Below, piece after piece: positions 17,114-26,614 of a stretch of 64,000 nucleotides of DNA. The DNA is from Sorangium aterium (GTDB lineage Bacteria > Myxococcota_A > Polyangia > Polyangiales > Polyangiaceae), in assembly GCF_028368935.1 (NCBI RefSeq), contig NZ_JAQNDK010000002.1, forward strand, positions 2,046,001-2,110,000, in the 5' to 3' direction. Under the pieces are notes generated by a model. It was not told where the DNA came from. It was given only the letters and a program-made list of their open reading frames with translations, and did no database searches. How positions within the stretch are numbered: the stretch's first letter is position 1; every line of letters starts with the position of its first letter. The position numbers and the translations under genes are program-made.

Positions 17114-19531
17114 TCACTGTCCGGCGAGCGGGCGCGCGCCGGCGCCCTGCGCGGGGCGATGGAGGATCCAGACGTGGTGATCGACCCACTCCCCGTCGAC
17201 CGGCGTGAGCGTGAGCGTGAACGTCTCGGGCAGGCCCTCGGGGAGGTCGAGCGAGGCCTCGGTCCAGCCGTCGCCCTTCTTGAGCGCGAGGTGGCCGATC
17301 TCCCGGCCGTCCGCCGTCGCGCGGATCGTCGCGGCGCGGGGCGCGGCGGTGCGGACCACGAGCCTGCCGTGGCCCTCGCGAGGGGCGTGCAGGCGGGCCG
17401 CCTCGCTCCGGCCGCCCGGGATGACGCGCCCGGCGTCGAAGCGATCGTGCCCCGATCCGCGCGGATCCGGCAGGACGCTGAAGCCGACGAAGCCTGCCTG
17501 GGGCCGCGGGAACGCGTAGCCGTGCTCCCGCTCGCTCACGAGGTCGGCGACGTCGAGCTCGTCGACGATCCGCTCGTCCGCGCGCATCGACGCGGGCGCC
17601 TCGCCGTACGCGAGCGGGCTCCAGTCGGCCTGGTAGATGACCTTCTCCGCGCCGCCGCAGATCACGTTGCCGACGACGGGGATCGCGGCGATCCGCCTGC
17701 CGAAGATGGCCGGGAGGTCGCCCCACCAGCCCGGGTAGATGGCCAGCGTGTCGGGGCGGTCGTCGGCGGGGATGCGCTCGATGAGCTCCAGCGAGGCGCC
17801 GAGGCCGTGGACGCCCGCGCGCGCGAACGGGAGATCGTGGTAGCCGCCGAGCCCGATGAGGTCGAGGCCGGGCCGGTCCGACGCGTAGAGGAGCGCGCCC
17901 GCGTCGCCGACGAGGACGCGGCGCACGTCGAGCTGGGCGAGGAGCTTGCCGGCGACGAGGTGCTGATCGCGGATGTTGCGGCTGGCGCGGCCGAAGAACC
18001 AGATCTGGTCGCGCATCCTTGGCAGCTGGTGGGCCCAGAAGAGCGCGGCCACGGCGAGGGCGAGCGCGACGCGCGCGCACCAGAGGCCGCGCGCCAGGGC
18101 GCCGCCGCGGGCCGCGGCCGCGACGCCGCCGAGGGCCCCGAGCCGCGCCCTGAGCCCGGCCGGGGCGCTCCCTTGCCGCTCCTGGCGCTCGTCGCCGCTG
18201 GCCCATGCGGCGCGCGCGACCAGCAACGCGAGACCCATCGCCGCGAGCACCAGCAGCCAGGCGACCGCGGGCATGGTGTAGCGCTCGTTCTGCCAGCGGA
18301 CCTGACCGTTCAGGGACACGAGCGCGAGCCACCCGACGACCTGGACCCAGAGCAGCGCCGCGGCCCCGCGGGTCTTGCGCGAGGCGAGGGGGACGAGCGC
18401 GAGGGCGGGAACGAGCCAGCCCCAGGGGAGGGCGTCCGAGAAGTGGTGGTTGGTGTTGCGGGCGACGACGTACGTCGCGAGGAACTCGTAGGTGTCCCAC
18501 TTCTCGGAGGACGTCATGTACGGGTTGTTCAGCGCCAGCTTGGCGATGGCGCCGCTCGCCGCCCACTCGCCTGTGAACACGCGGTTGGCGACCGCCTGGG
18601 CGAGGCACGCGAGCGCGCCGGGCACCGACGTTCGCAGCAAGGTCGCGATCGCCGCGCGCGCGCCGTGCGCCCGCTTCACGGCGATGGCCGCGTAGACGCT
18701 CAGCGCCGCCACGCAGACGACCGACTCCGGCCGGGTGGCGTAGAGGAGCGCGCCGGCGAGGCCGGCGGCCCAGCCGAGGTGGGCGAGGCGCTTCGGCGGC
18801 GCTGCGGCGCGCGCGTCGTCAGTCGCCCGCGCCGTCGGCTCGCGCGGCGTGTCGGCCGCGCGGGCGACCGAGAGCGCGGCGAGGGTGGCGAGGGCCCAGA
18901 CGCCGAGGTGGAAGGCGTTCTCCATCCCGCTGAACAGCGACCAGTCGAGCGCGCCGATGGAGAGCGCCACGGGCGGCAGCAGGTACTTCGCCCAGCGCCC
19001 GACAGGCTCGAGGAGCCGCGCGCCGACGAGCAGGAAGCCGAGCGTCGAGGTGCACGCGACGATCGCCGCCCACTCCATCAGCAGGACGCCGCGGAAGCCG
19101 ACGAGGTAGCCGAGGGCGAGGACGAACGGGTAGCTCAGGCTCGTGTTCCCGCTCGAGAAGCCGTTGCCCTCGGACCACTCGAACGGGTACCCGCGCGCGG
19201 TGGCGCGGGCGTAGTCGAAGTGGATGAAGACGTCGTCGAGCGGCGCCGACCACATGCCGCCCGTCTGCTGGTGCATCGCGCTGTAGAACGCGACGGCGGC
19301 GTAGAGCACGCACGCGCCCGCGTAGGCGGCGAACAGGACCGGATCGACGCGCGGCCACGCCGCGACCAGGCGATCGAGCCAACCTGGGGGCGCCGCCGGG
19401 CCGGCGTCCCGGGAGACGGTGGTCTCGGTTTCGCCGGTTCCGTCCGTTCCGTCGGGGGAGGCGCTGCTCGGTCGGGGCGCTGCGCTTCCGGGCGGCGAGG
19501 AGGATGCGGGGTCGGCGCTGGACGGTGACAC
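17114..19531 (-). CDS. Large polytopic membrane protein, GT-C-like, partner of the downstream gene
   Basis: 805 residues from GTG 19531. A 60-residue Ser/Pro-rich cytoplasmic N-terminus precedes about ten hydrophobic segments. The first large loop reads APLDDVFIHFDYARATARG, then NTSLSYPFVLALGYL; a DD pair in this place is usual for GT-C glycosyltransferases that use polyprenyl-phosphate sugars. After residue 530 a soluble part follows (VRRVLVGDAGALLYASDRPG, LGGYHDLPFARAGVHGLG, TLAIYPGWWGDLPAIFGRR), ending in a beta-rich domain. It begins the two-gene unit with the next membrane protein. The exact reaction is unknown. Confidence 0.6.
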   Translation of the reverse strand: MSPSSADPASSSPPGSAAPRPSSASPDGTDGTGETETTVSRDAGPAAPPGWLDRLVAAWPRVDPVLFAAYAGACVLYAAVAFYSAMHQQTGGMWSAPLDDVFIHFDYARATARGYPFEWSEGNGFSSGNTSLSYPFVLALGYLVGFRGVLLMEWAAIVACTSTLGFLLVGARLLEPVGRWAKYLLPPVALSIGALDWSLFSGMENAFHLGVWALATLAALSVARAADTPREPTARATDDARAAAPPKRLAHLGWAAGLAGALLYATRPESVVCVAALSVYAAIAVKRAHGARAAIATLLRTSVPGALACLAQAVANRVFTGEWAASGAIAKLALNNPYMTSSEKWDTYEFLATYVVARNTNHHFSDALPWGWLVPALALVPLASRKTRGAAALLWVQVVGWLALVSLNGQVRWQNERYTMPAVAWLLVLAAMGLALLVARAAWASGDERQERQGSAPAGLRARLGALGGVAAAARGGALARGLWCARVALALAVAALFWAHQLPRMRDQIWFFGRASRNIRDQHLVAGKLLAQLDVRRVLVGDAGALLYASDRPGLDLIGLGGYHDLPFARAGVHGLGASLELIERIPADDRPDTLAIYPGWWGDLPAIFGRRIAAIPVVGNVICGGAEKVIYQADWSPLAYGEAPASMRADERIVDELDVADLVSEREHGYAFPRPQAGFVGFSVLPDPRGSGHDRFDAGRVIPGGRSEAARLHAPREGHGRLVVRTAAPRAATIRATADGREIGHLALKKGDGWTEASLDLPEGLPETFTLTLTPVDGEWVDHHVWILHRPAQGAGARPLAGQ

Positions 19532-19756
19532 GCGGCTCTTTTACACGACTTTCACGCGGCCCGAGCCGTGGAGCCCGTCCGCGAAGGCGTGCGGGGAGTG
19601 GCTGGATGCATCCGGGGAAGAGCCCGTCGGACCGTGCTCGGGCCTCGCGGTCCAGTCCTCCGGGAGCACGGGCCTGTGGCTCAGGGAAGTGTCACCGCGG
19701 CTCCCGGTCAGAAGGGGTACCAGGGCTGCAGAGGCGGCCAGCTCTGCCCAGCACGT

Positions 19757-19917
19757 TTGCAAGCGGCTGATTCAGGATTGAAATAGGCAAGGCATTTTAC
19801 TAGCGAAAGTCCCTGAATTCGGAAGGGAATCTCTTGGCCCGCATCCTGCTCAGTGAGCAGGCTCAGAGCGCCCGTGACGGTTTCCCCCCCCACCGTCGAG
19901 CGGGCGCTCTTTTTTTG
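19757..19917 (+). ncRNA. Candidate small RNA with C8-loop terminator (copy A)
   Basis: The upstream gene runs on the minus strand, so no plus-strand gene precedes this terminator. Possible promoter: TTGCAA (19757-19762) and TGAAAT (19779-19784), spacer 16, giving a transcript of about 125 nt from about 19791. Possible stems: TCCCT/AGGGA (19810-19828), CCTGCTCA/TGAGCAGG (19845-19861), and the terminator hairpin at 19865-19910. The sequence is clearly less GC-rich than its neighbours. It ends 180 nt before the DsbA/parvulin gene, so a leader or attenuator is the alternative reading. Confidence 0.5.
19865..19916 (+). terminator. Rho-independent terminator with C8 loop (A)
   Basis: Outer stem AGAGCGCCCG (19865-19874) with CGGGCGCTCT (19901-19910), inner stem GACGGT (19876-19881) with ACCGTC (19892-19897), loop TT plus eight C, then a run of T to 19916. 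A near-perfect intrinsic terminator on the plus strand. Confidence 0.85.
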
Positions 19918-20097
19918 TCCGTTGCCTCCGGGCTCTGGCGGACGGACCCACCGCGGTGCCTTGGCGCGCGTTCGCTGTCGTGCCGGCCGCGACGCTCGTC
20001 GTGCGCCTGTTCGTGCTCCGCTGCGCCGTAGCCCAGGCGACGTGAGGGCTGGTTGCCCGTGTAGGATCCTCCCCCGGATCACGACCCACGAGGCCCC

Positions 20098-22554
20098 ATG
20101 CCTGCGTCAGCCCCTGTTTCCCGCCTGCTGTTGCTGCTGTTCCTCTGGAGCCTGCTCGCGGCGTGCGCGCCGGGCTCCGCGGCGGCGCCCGCGATCGAGC
20201 CGCCGAAGATGGTGGTCCTCCTGCCGCCCGCCGCGCCGACCGCTGTCGTGGCGGCCGAGCCGGAGCAGGAGCCGGAGCCGGGCACCGCGGTACCCGTCAC
20301 CCGCGCGGATCCGTGGTGGGGCGAGCCGCTCGCGCCGGTCACCCTCGTGGTGTGGGGCGACTACGAGTGCCCCTTCACCTCCAGGTACATGGCGACGCTG
20401 GAGCAGCTGAAGGAGGCCTACGGGCCGTATCGGCTGCGCATCGTCTGGAAGCACTTCCCGCTCGCGTTCCACAAAAATGCGCGCCCGGCGCACCTGGCGG
20501 CCGAGACGGTGTTCCGGCTCGGCGGGGCCGAGGCGTTCTGGAAATTCCATCAGCTCGCCTTCGCCAACCAGCGCTCGCTCACGCCGGAGTCGTTCGAGGC
20601 CTGGGCCGCCGAGGCGGGCGTCGATCAGGCGGCGTTCCACGCGTCCTTCGAGGAGCAGCGGCACGCGCCGAAGATCGACCGGGACGTCGAGGCCGGCAAG
20701 ACCGCGGGCGTCACGGCCACCCCGGCGACCTTCGTGAACGGGGTGTTGCTCAGCGGGGCGCGGCCCATCGACGACTTCCGGACCGTCGTCGACGAGCAGC
20801 TCCGGGCGGCCGAGGATCTCCGGCGAGCCGGCGTCCCGCAGGAGCGCGTCTACGCGGCCCTGTCCGAGCAGAACAAGGCGCGCGCCCCGGCCCCGAAGCC
20901 GCCCACGCCGCGGGCCCCCGAGGACACGACCGTGTGGAAGGTGCCTGTCGACGGGTCGCCGATCCGGGGCAACCCGGACGCTCTGGTCACGCTGGTCATG
21001 TTCTCGGACTTCGAGTGTCCGTTCTGTCGCAGGGTCGCCCCGACCGTCGAAGGCCTCGAAAAGAAGTACGGCGCTCAGCTGCGCGTCGTCTTCAAGCACT
21101 ACCCGCTCCCCTTCCACAAGCGGGCCGAGCCCGCCGCGGAGCTCGCGCTGGAGGCCAAGGCGCAGAAGGGCGACGCGGCGTTCTGGAAGGCGTACGAGCT
21201 CTTGAAGGCCGGGGGCCTCGAGGACGCGGACCTCGCGGCGCACGCGAAGTCCCTGGGCCTCGACGTGGTCCGCGCGCAGAGGGCCATCGCCGCCCGGCGC
21301 CACGCGGCGCGCATCGAGCGCGATCAGCGCCTCGCCGACGACCTCCAGGCGAGGGGGACGCCCCATTTCTTCATCAACGGCAGGCGGCTCGCCGGCGCCC
21401 AGCCGGCGGAGAAGTTCGAGGCCCTCGTCGACGAGCAGCTCGCGAACGCCGCGAAGCTCGTGGCCGCGGGCACGCCGCCCGCGAAGGTCTACGACGCGCT
21501 TCAGAAGGACGCGAAGGCCGCCAACCCGCCCGAGCGGATCCTCGCCCCCGCGCCGACCAAGGACAACCCCGGCAAGGGGGCGAAGCCCGGCGCGAAGGTG
21601 ACGATCCAGATGTTCGCCGACTTCCAGTGCCCGTTCTGCAAGCGCGTCCAGCCCACGATCGACGAGATCATCGCCGCCTATCCGGGCAAGGTCCGCGTTG
21701 TGTTCAGGCACCTGCCGCTCCCCTTCCACACGCGGGCGCCCCTCGCCGCCGAGGCGTCGATCGAGGCGTTCCGGCAGAAGGGCGAGGCCGGCTTCTGGGC
21801 GATGGCGCAGCGCCTGTGGGAGGACCAGTCCGAGAGCGGGCTCGGCCGGGGGGCGCTCGAGGCCCACGCGGCCGCGATCGGCCTCGACGTGGCGAAGTTC
21901 CGCGCCGCGCTCGACTCGGGAGCGCACCGCGCGGCGGTCGAGGCGGACCTGAAGCTCGCCGAGCGCCTGCGCATCACCGGCACGCCGTCCTTCGCCATCA
22001 ACGACTACTTTCTCAGCGGGGCGCAGCCGACCGCGCACTTCACGCGGCTCGTCAACAGGGCGCTCGGCCCGCACGATCCCCCGACGAAGGAGTCGCTCCA
22101 CGGCGCGGGCAAGCCCGCGGCCCAGCCGGGAGCAGCGCAGCCGACGCCGGCGCAACCGACGCCGGTGCCGCCGACGCCGGCGCAGCCGGGCGCGACGCAA
22201 CCGGCGCCGGCCCAGCCCCCTGCGACGGCCGGCCAGATGGGGGCGAAGCACCTCCTCATCATGTATGCAGGATCACTGCGGGCCCGGGCGCACATCGTTC
22301 GCACGCGGGACGAGGCGCGCGCGCTCGCTGGGCAGCTGCTTGTGAGAGCGCAGCAGGGGGCGAGGTTCGAGGATCTCGCGGCCCAGTACAGCGACGAACC
22401 GGCTGGCCGCGCGCGCGGCGGCGATCTCGGCACGTTCCGCAAGGGCATGATGGTGCCCGAGTTCGAGCAGGCGGTGGAGAACCTCGCTGTCGGCGCGATG
22501 AGCGGGGTCGTGGAGACGCCGTTCGGCTTCCACATCATCCTGCGGACGCAATAG
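20098..22554 (+). CDS. Lipoprotein with three DsbA-like thioredoxin domains and a C-terminal parvulin domain
   Basis: 818 residues. Lipobox LWSLLAAC (Cys23). Three tandem DsbA/DsbG-like domains: domain 1 (about 70-240) has DYECPFTSRY (Cys91, second Cys replaced by Thr) and cis-Pro TPATFVNG; domain 2 (about 285-455) has DFECPFCRRV (Cys307/Cys310) and TPHFFING; domain 3 (about 490-665) has DFQCPFCKRV (Cys511/Cys514) and TPSFAIND. An Ala-Gln-Pro-Thr linker (about 670-715) leads to a PpiC/parvulin domain (about 716-818: AKHLLIMY, FEDLAAQYSDEP, GGDLGTFRKGMMVPEFEQAV, GFHIILRTQ). It should sit at the periplasmic membrane face and combine disulfide chemistry with proline isomerisation. The domain combination is unusual. 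Confidence 0.92.
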   Translation: MPASAPVSRLLLLLFLWSLLAACAPGSAAAPAIEPPKMVVLLPPAAPTAVVAAEPEQEPEPGTAVPVTRADPWWGEPLAPVTLVVWGDYECPFTSRYMATLEQLKEAYGPYRLRIVWKHFPLAFHKNARPAHLAAETVFRLGGAEAFWKFHQLAFANQRSLTPESFEAWAAEAGVDQAAFHASFEEQRHAPKIDRDVEAGKTAGVTATPATFVNGVLLSGARPIDDFRTVVDEQLRAAEDLRRAGVPQERVYAALSEQNKARAPAPKPPTPRAPEDTTVWKVPVDGSPIRGNPDALVTLVMFSDFECPFCRRVAPTVEGLEKKYGAQLRVVFKHYPLPFHKRAEPAAELALEAKAQKGDAAFWKAYELLKAGGLEDADLAAHAKSLGLDVVRAQRAIAARRHAARIERDQRLADDLQARGTPHFFINGRRLAGAQPAEKFEALVDEQLANAAKLVAAGTPPAKVYDALQKDAKAANPPERILAPAPTKDNPGKGAKPGAKVTIQMFADFQCPFCKRVQPTIDEIIAAYPGKVRVVFRHLPLPFHTRAPLAAEASIEAFRQKGEAGFWAMAQRLWEDQSESGLGRGALEAHAAAIGLDVAKFRAALDSGAHRAAVEADLKLAERLRITGTPSFAINDYFLSGAQPTAHFTRLVNRALGPHDPPTKESLHGAGKPAAQPGAAQPTPAQPTPVPPTPAQPGATQPAPAQPPATAGQMGAKHLLIMYAGSLRARAHIVRTRDEARALAGQLLVRAQQGARFEDLAAQYSDEPAGRARGGDLGTFRKGMMVPEFEQAVENLAVGAMSGVVETPFGFHIILRTQ

Positions 22555-23023
22555 CGAGCGCGCGCGGCCCCCGCAGGGGTGGATCAGCGCACGTGGGGAG
22601 TTCCAACGTCGCGCCTCCCGGATCGTCCCCCGGCTGGATTGGATGTAGGACGGGTATCCCGCTCGCGAAGAGAACGGCGGATCGCGCGGCGACGAGCGAC
22701 GGGGAGTGGCCCCTTCAGCGCGATGGCGCGGCTCGACAGCGGGGGACCTCCCGCCACGGGGGACACCCCGCGGCCGTTCAGTGGACGAACGGGTTCGTCC
22801 GCGGCGACTCGCGGCGCGGGGGGCGCGATTTCAGGTCAGGCCCGATTCTTCTTACCGGTCCCGGTTGAGAAGATTTCGCGCCATCCTCCAAAGGCGTCCG
22901 CGCGCTCTCTGCGCGCTTCCATGCGGCCTGCGCGTTGACCCCTCTCGCGCGCGTCGAGTAGAACGATCTTCGCGCCAGAGCGCGCCACCCAGTCAGCGCC
23001 AGCGCGGATTGGAACCGCAAACG
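22555..23023 (+). other. Intergenic stretch, no clear gene
   Basis: 469 nt between the DsbA/parvulin and GAF genes. Frames here have no ribosome site or recognisable product. Short C- and G-runs occur, and an AT-richer patch with TTCTTACC lies near 22850, but I see no convincing promoter, hairpin terminator or RNA gene. Confidence 0.4.
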
Positions 23024-24910
23024 ATGCGTTGGTTCGTCGAGATCTCGTCGTTAGGCCAGAACGCTCCGCCGAGCAGGAAGGTGTGCGTCGAGGCCCCGCA
23101 GTGGCAGCCCGCGCTGCAGAAGGCCCGGGCGCTCCGCGGCGATGGGGGCCCGCTCAACAATTTCTCGGTGGATCTGCTGGAGAGCGGCTACCGAGCGATC
23201 GATCCGGCGACGCGCGTGCGGTACGTCGTGCAGCGCGCCCCGGACGACGCGGCGCTGACGGACGGGACCGACACCCCAGCGGGCGCGTCCCCGGCCGGGG
23301 CGGCTTCTCCCAGGCCGGCCGAGCCTGCGGGGCGCGTCGCAGGGAAGCGTCTGATCGCGCCCACGGTTCCGTTCATCTCGATGGGGACCGCGCTCCTCGT
23401 CTCGGAGCCAGCGGGCGCCCAGGCGCAGCCGGCGAAAGGCGGAGAGGCCGTGCCGGGGCGGGATGCGCCGCCGGAGCGAGCCGCGGCGCCGGAGCGAGGC
23501 GCCGCGCCGGAGCGAGCGCCCGCGGAGCTGCCGCCGTATCAGCTCATCTCGCAGCGCGAGGAGAACCCGTCCGAGCGCTCGCCGCTCACGTACCGAGAGC
23601 TCGTCTATGCGGTCGCGACCGGCACCCCGCGCGATCTCGTCAGCGCGCTGCTGGTCGATCGGCTCGAGCGCGCCCGGCAGCGCATCGACGACGCGCGCCC
23701 GGGCAAGTTCATCCATATCGCCGTGTTCGATCACGTCTTCGACGGTCGGCCTCAGCGCGGCCCGCTCGCGACCCTCGCCTGGAAAGACTGGCGCTCGGCC
23801 GAGCCCGAGATCCAGTTCCGCCCGCGCACCGGCGGCACCGCGCCGCCGCCGGCCATGCCGCCTGCGGACGTGGCGCCGCCGGTTGCCGTGCCGCCGGCCG
23901 CCGCGCCGCCTGCGGGCGCGGCGCCGCCTGCCACGCCGGCGACGGACGTGGCGCCGCCGGTCGCCGCGCCGCCGGCTGCCGCGCCGGCTGCCACGCCGGC
24001 GACGGACGTGGCGCCGCCGGTCGCCGCGCCGCCTGCCACGCCGGCGATGGACGTGGCGCCGCCGGCCGCCGCGCCGCCGGCTGCCGCGCCGGCGACGGAC
24101 GTGGCGCCGCCGGCCGCCGCGCCGCCCGGCACGCCGCCTGCGGCCGCCGCGGCGGCTGTGGACGCGCCGCCGCCGGCCGCCGCGTATCCGGCGGACCTGC
24201 CGCGGCCAGCCCTCACGCCGCCGCCCGATGTGGTGCTGCTCGCCGCGCCGTCCGACGAGCAGAAGGGGCTGCCACGTCTCCAGCTCGTTCCGGAGGCGCC
24301 CGAGGTCGCTGCCGCCACGCCGGCCCCGCCGCGTCGGCGGTCCTCCTTCCCTCCGAAGAACGGGCGCCTCTCCGGCGACGACCTCATCGCGGAGCTGTTC
24401 GAGGCGTGCAGCGACCTGCACTTCCTCCAGGACACCCTCGCGGGCGCCGACTTCATCCTCGCGCTCACGCTCGACAAGATCCCGTGCGCCCTCGGGCTCG
24501 TGTCGCTGTTCGACATCAACCGGCGCGAGTTCGTCGTCGTCCGGCAGTACGGCGGCAAGAGCGCGCTCCTCGCCCGGCTGTCCGAGCGGGCGCCGCTCCC
24601 GCTGGCCGCGATGCGGTCGAGGCGCGCCGTCGTGGTGCCCGACGCGGCCAAGGACGAGCGCGTCATGGACGAGCGGTGGAAGGCGATCGGCGTCGAGCTC
24701 CGGAGCGTCATCTGCGCGCCCGTCGAGCTCGCGGGCCGCTACCTCGGCCTCCTCGAGATCGGAAACCCGCTCGACGGCAAGCCCTTCTCCGAGAGCGACG
24801 GCAACGCGCTCACCTACATCGGCCAGCAGTTCGCCGAGTTCGTCGGCGCGCGCGGCGTCGTCCTCGAGCCCGGCCTCGTGACCGCGGGGGCGAAGAAGGC
24901 CGCCCGCTAG
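23024..24910 (+). CDS. GAF-domain protein with long Ala/Pro repeat region
   Basis: 628 residues from ATG 23024 (MRWFVEISSLGQ); the frame is open upstream but lacks sense there. Residues 1-60 and 165-270 look folded (VCVEAPQWQPALQKARALRG; TYRELVYAVATGTPRDLVSALLVDRLERARQRI). About 272-405 is low complexity made of ATDVAPPVAAPPA-like units. A C-terminal GAF domain (about 445-620) is recognised by LIAELFEACSDLHFL, ACSVGL-like LGLVSLFDINRREFVVV, RRAVVVPDAAKDERV, VICAPVELAGRYLGLLEIGNP. It lies 12 nt before a histidine kinase, so it probably supplies or modulates a signal for it. Confidence 0.75.
   Translation: MRWFVEISSLGQNAPPSRKVCVEAPQWQPALQKARALRGDGGPLNNFSVDLLESGYRAIDPATRVRYVVQRAPDDAALTDGTDTPAGASPAGAASPRPAEPAGRVAGKRLIAPTVPFISMGTALLVSEPAGAQAQPAKGGEAVPGRDAPPERAAAPERGAAPERAPAELPPYQLISQREENPSERSPLTYRELVYAVATGTPRDLVSALLVDRLERARQRIDDARPGKFIHIAVFDHVFDGRPQRGPLATLAWKDWRSAEPEIQFRPRTGGTAPPPAMPPADVAPPVAVPPAAAPPAGAAPPATPATDVAPPVAAPPAAAPAATPATDVAPPVAAPPATPAMDVAPPAAAPPAAAPATDVAPPAAAPPGTPPAAAAAAVDAPPPAAAYPADLPRPALTPPPDVVLLAAPSDEQKGLPRLQLVPEAPEVAAATPAPPRRRSSFPPKNGRLSGDDLIAELFEACSDLHFLQDTLAGADFILALTLDKIPCALGLVSLFDINRREFVVVRQYGGKSALLARLSERAPLPLAAMRSRRAVVVPDAAKDERVMDERWKAIGVELRSVICAPVELAGRYLGLLEIGNPLDGKPFSESDGNALTYIGQQFAEFVGARGVVLEPGLVTAGAKKAAR
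23838..24200 (+). repeat. Degenerate in-frame repeats coding Ala/Pro linker
   Basis: Units around GCGACGGACGTGGCGCCGCC recur several times with GCCGCGCCGCCGG spacers, coding (A/T)(T/M)DVAPP(V/A)AAPPA. Part of the GAF-protein gene; length variation between strains would be expected. Confidence 0.8.
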
Positions 24911-24922
24911 CGGAGCCGAGCG

Positions 24923-26614
24923 ATGGACCTCCTCCCCTCCGCCGGGCAGCGCCATCGCGTCCCGTACTTCGCCCTCGTCCCCGCCATCGTCGTCGCCGTG
25001 CTCGTGCTCGGCGGGATCGCCCTGCGCACGACGCTGCAGATCGAGAAGGCGCGGCAGCAGACCGTCTTCGACGCGACGCTCACCCTCGCCGACGAGCGCG
25101 TCGATCGGCTCGACAAGCTGATCATCGCCCAGGACAACGTCGTCGCCGCGCACGTCGACGTGGCGAACCTCTCGGTCATCGCGCGGCGGTGGCTCCCCAC
25201 GGCGGCCCGCGAGACGCCGACCGTGCGCGCCATCCTGGTCCTCGACATGGACAACGAGGCGCACGACGTGCTCGCGTTCGCCTCGCGCGGCGCGTCCGGG
25301 CGGGAGGACGACGCGTTCCGCAAGCTCCTGCTCGCCCGCCTCCTGCCGCAGATGAACTTCTCCGGCGACACGGGCGAGCTTCGCCACCTCCACCACGTCA
25401 TCGATCAGCAGAGCCTTCTCGTGAGCTACTGGCAGCGCGAGCACGTGGGGCGCAGGTGCCTCATCGTCGCGTGGCACGAGGTGCCGCGCCTGGTCCACGA
25501 GGTGATGCCCCGGCTCTTCCGCGACCTCGATCGCGAGAAGAGCCGGATGAACGTCATCGACGAGGAGGGTCGCATCGTGTTCGGCCCGCCCATCATCGGC
25601 GGCGAGTTCACCGTCGGGCGCCCCTTCCCGACGACGCTCTACAACTGGCGGCTCCAGATGGCGCTCACCACGGCCGAGGAGCTCGGCGAGAAGGTCGAGC
25701 GGCAGCGCCTGATCGAGATCCTGATGGTCGGCTTCTCGGCCCTCGTCGCGCTGGCCGGGCTCGCGATCGTGGTGCTGGCCTCCGTGAACGAGCGGCGGCT
25801 CGCGGCGCTGAAGAGCGACTTCGTCGCGAACGTGTCCCACGAGCTCAAGACGCCGCTCTCGCTGGTCCGCATGTTCGGCGAGCTCCTGCTCGGCGATCGC
25901 GTCCCCAACGACGAGAAGCGCCGCCAGTACCTGCAGATCATCGTGAGCGAGAGCGAGCGGCTCACCGCGCTCATCGAGAACGTCCTCGATTTCGCCCGCG
26001 TCGAGCGGGGCAAGGCCGCCTACGAGTTCGCGCGCGGGAGCGTCGCCGAGGTGGCGACGCGCGCCGTCGACATGTACCGCTACCGCGCCGAGCGCGAGGA
26101 GATGACCGTGGAGCTCACGATCGCCGAGGGCCTGCCCGAGGCGCTCATCGACGCGCGCGCGCTCGAGCTCGCCCTCGTGAACCTGCTCGACAACGCGCTC
26201 AAGTACGCGAAGGACGGCGGCCGCGTCGCCGTCGCGGTGGAGGTCGAGGGCGGGGGCGGGGGGCGCCTCGCCGCGCTGACGCGCCAGGCGAGGCGGGTCG
26301 CCATCCGGGTGAGCGACCGCGGGCCGGGCATCGATCCCGACGAGCAGAAGCACATCTTCGAGCGCTTCGCGCGCGGACGGCGGGCGAGCGAGCGGCAGGT
26401 GCGCGGCAGCGGGATCGGGCTCGCGCTCGTGAAGCACATCGCCGAGAGCCATGGCGGCGCCGTGCGGGTCGAGAGCCCGCTCACCGACGACGGGCGCGGC
26501 AGCGCGTTCGTCGTGTCGCTCCCCGCGCTGGAGCACGACCGGGAGGCGCAAGAGGGCGCGGCGAACGCCGAGCCGGTGGTGGCCGATCCGGCGCCGGACG
26601 CGGGGTCGCCGTGA
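24923..26614 (+). CDS. Sensor histidine kinase
   Basis: 563 residues. TM1 about 15-36 (YFALVPAIVVAVLVLGGIAL), a periplasmic sensor of about 220 residues without a known domain, TM2 about 268-290, then a kinase core: FVANVSHELKTPLSLVRMF with phospho-acceptor His306, N box LVNLLDNALKYA, G1 DRGPGID, F box FERFARG, G2 GSGIGLALV. All ATPase boxes are intact. No response regulator is adjacent. It shares a GTGA overlap with the TIGR02757-type gene downstream and lies close to the GAF gene upstream, so the three may form one transcript. Confidence 0.93.
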   Translation: MDLLPSAGQRHRVPYFALVPAIVVAVLVLGGIALRTTLQIEKARQQTVFDATLTLADERVDRLDKLIIAQDNVVAAHVDVANLSVIARRWLPTAARETPTVRAILVLDMDNEAHDVLAFASRGASGREDDAFRKLLLARLLPQMNFSGDTGELRHLHHVIDQQSLLVSYWQREHVGRRCLIVAWHEVPRLVHEVMPRLFRDLDREKSRMNVIDEEGRIVFGPPIIGGEFTVGRPFPTTLYNWRLQMALTTAEELGEKVERQRLIEILMVGFSALVALAGLAIVVLASVNERRLAALKSDFVANVSHELKTPLSLVRMFGELLLGDRVPNDEKRRQYLQIIVSESERLTALIENVLDFARVERGKAAYEFARGSVAEVATRAVDMYRYRAEREEMTVELTIAEGLPEALIDARALELALVNLLDNALKYAKDGGRVAVAVEVEGGGGGRLAALTRQARRVAIRVSDRGPGIDPDEQKHIFERFARGRRASERQVRGSGIGLALVKHIAESHGGAVRVESPLTDDGRGSAFVVSLPALEHDREAQEGAANAEPVVADPAPDAGSP

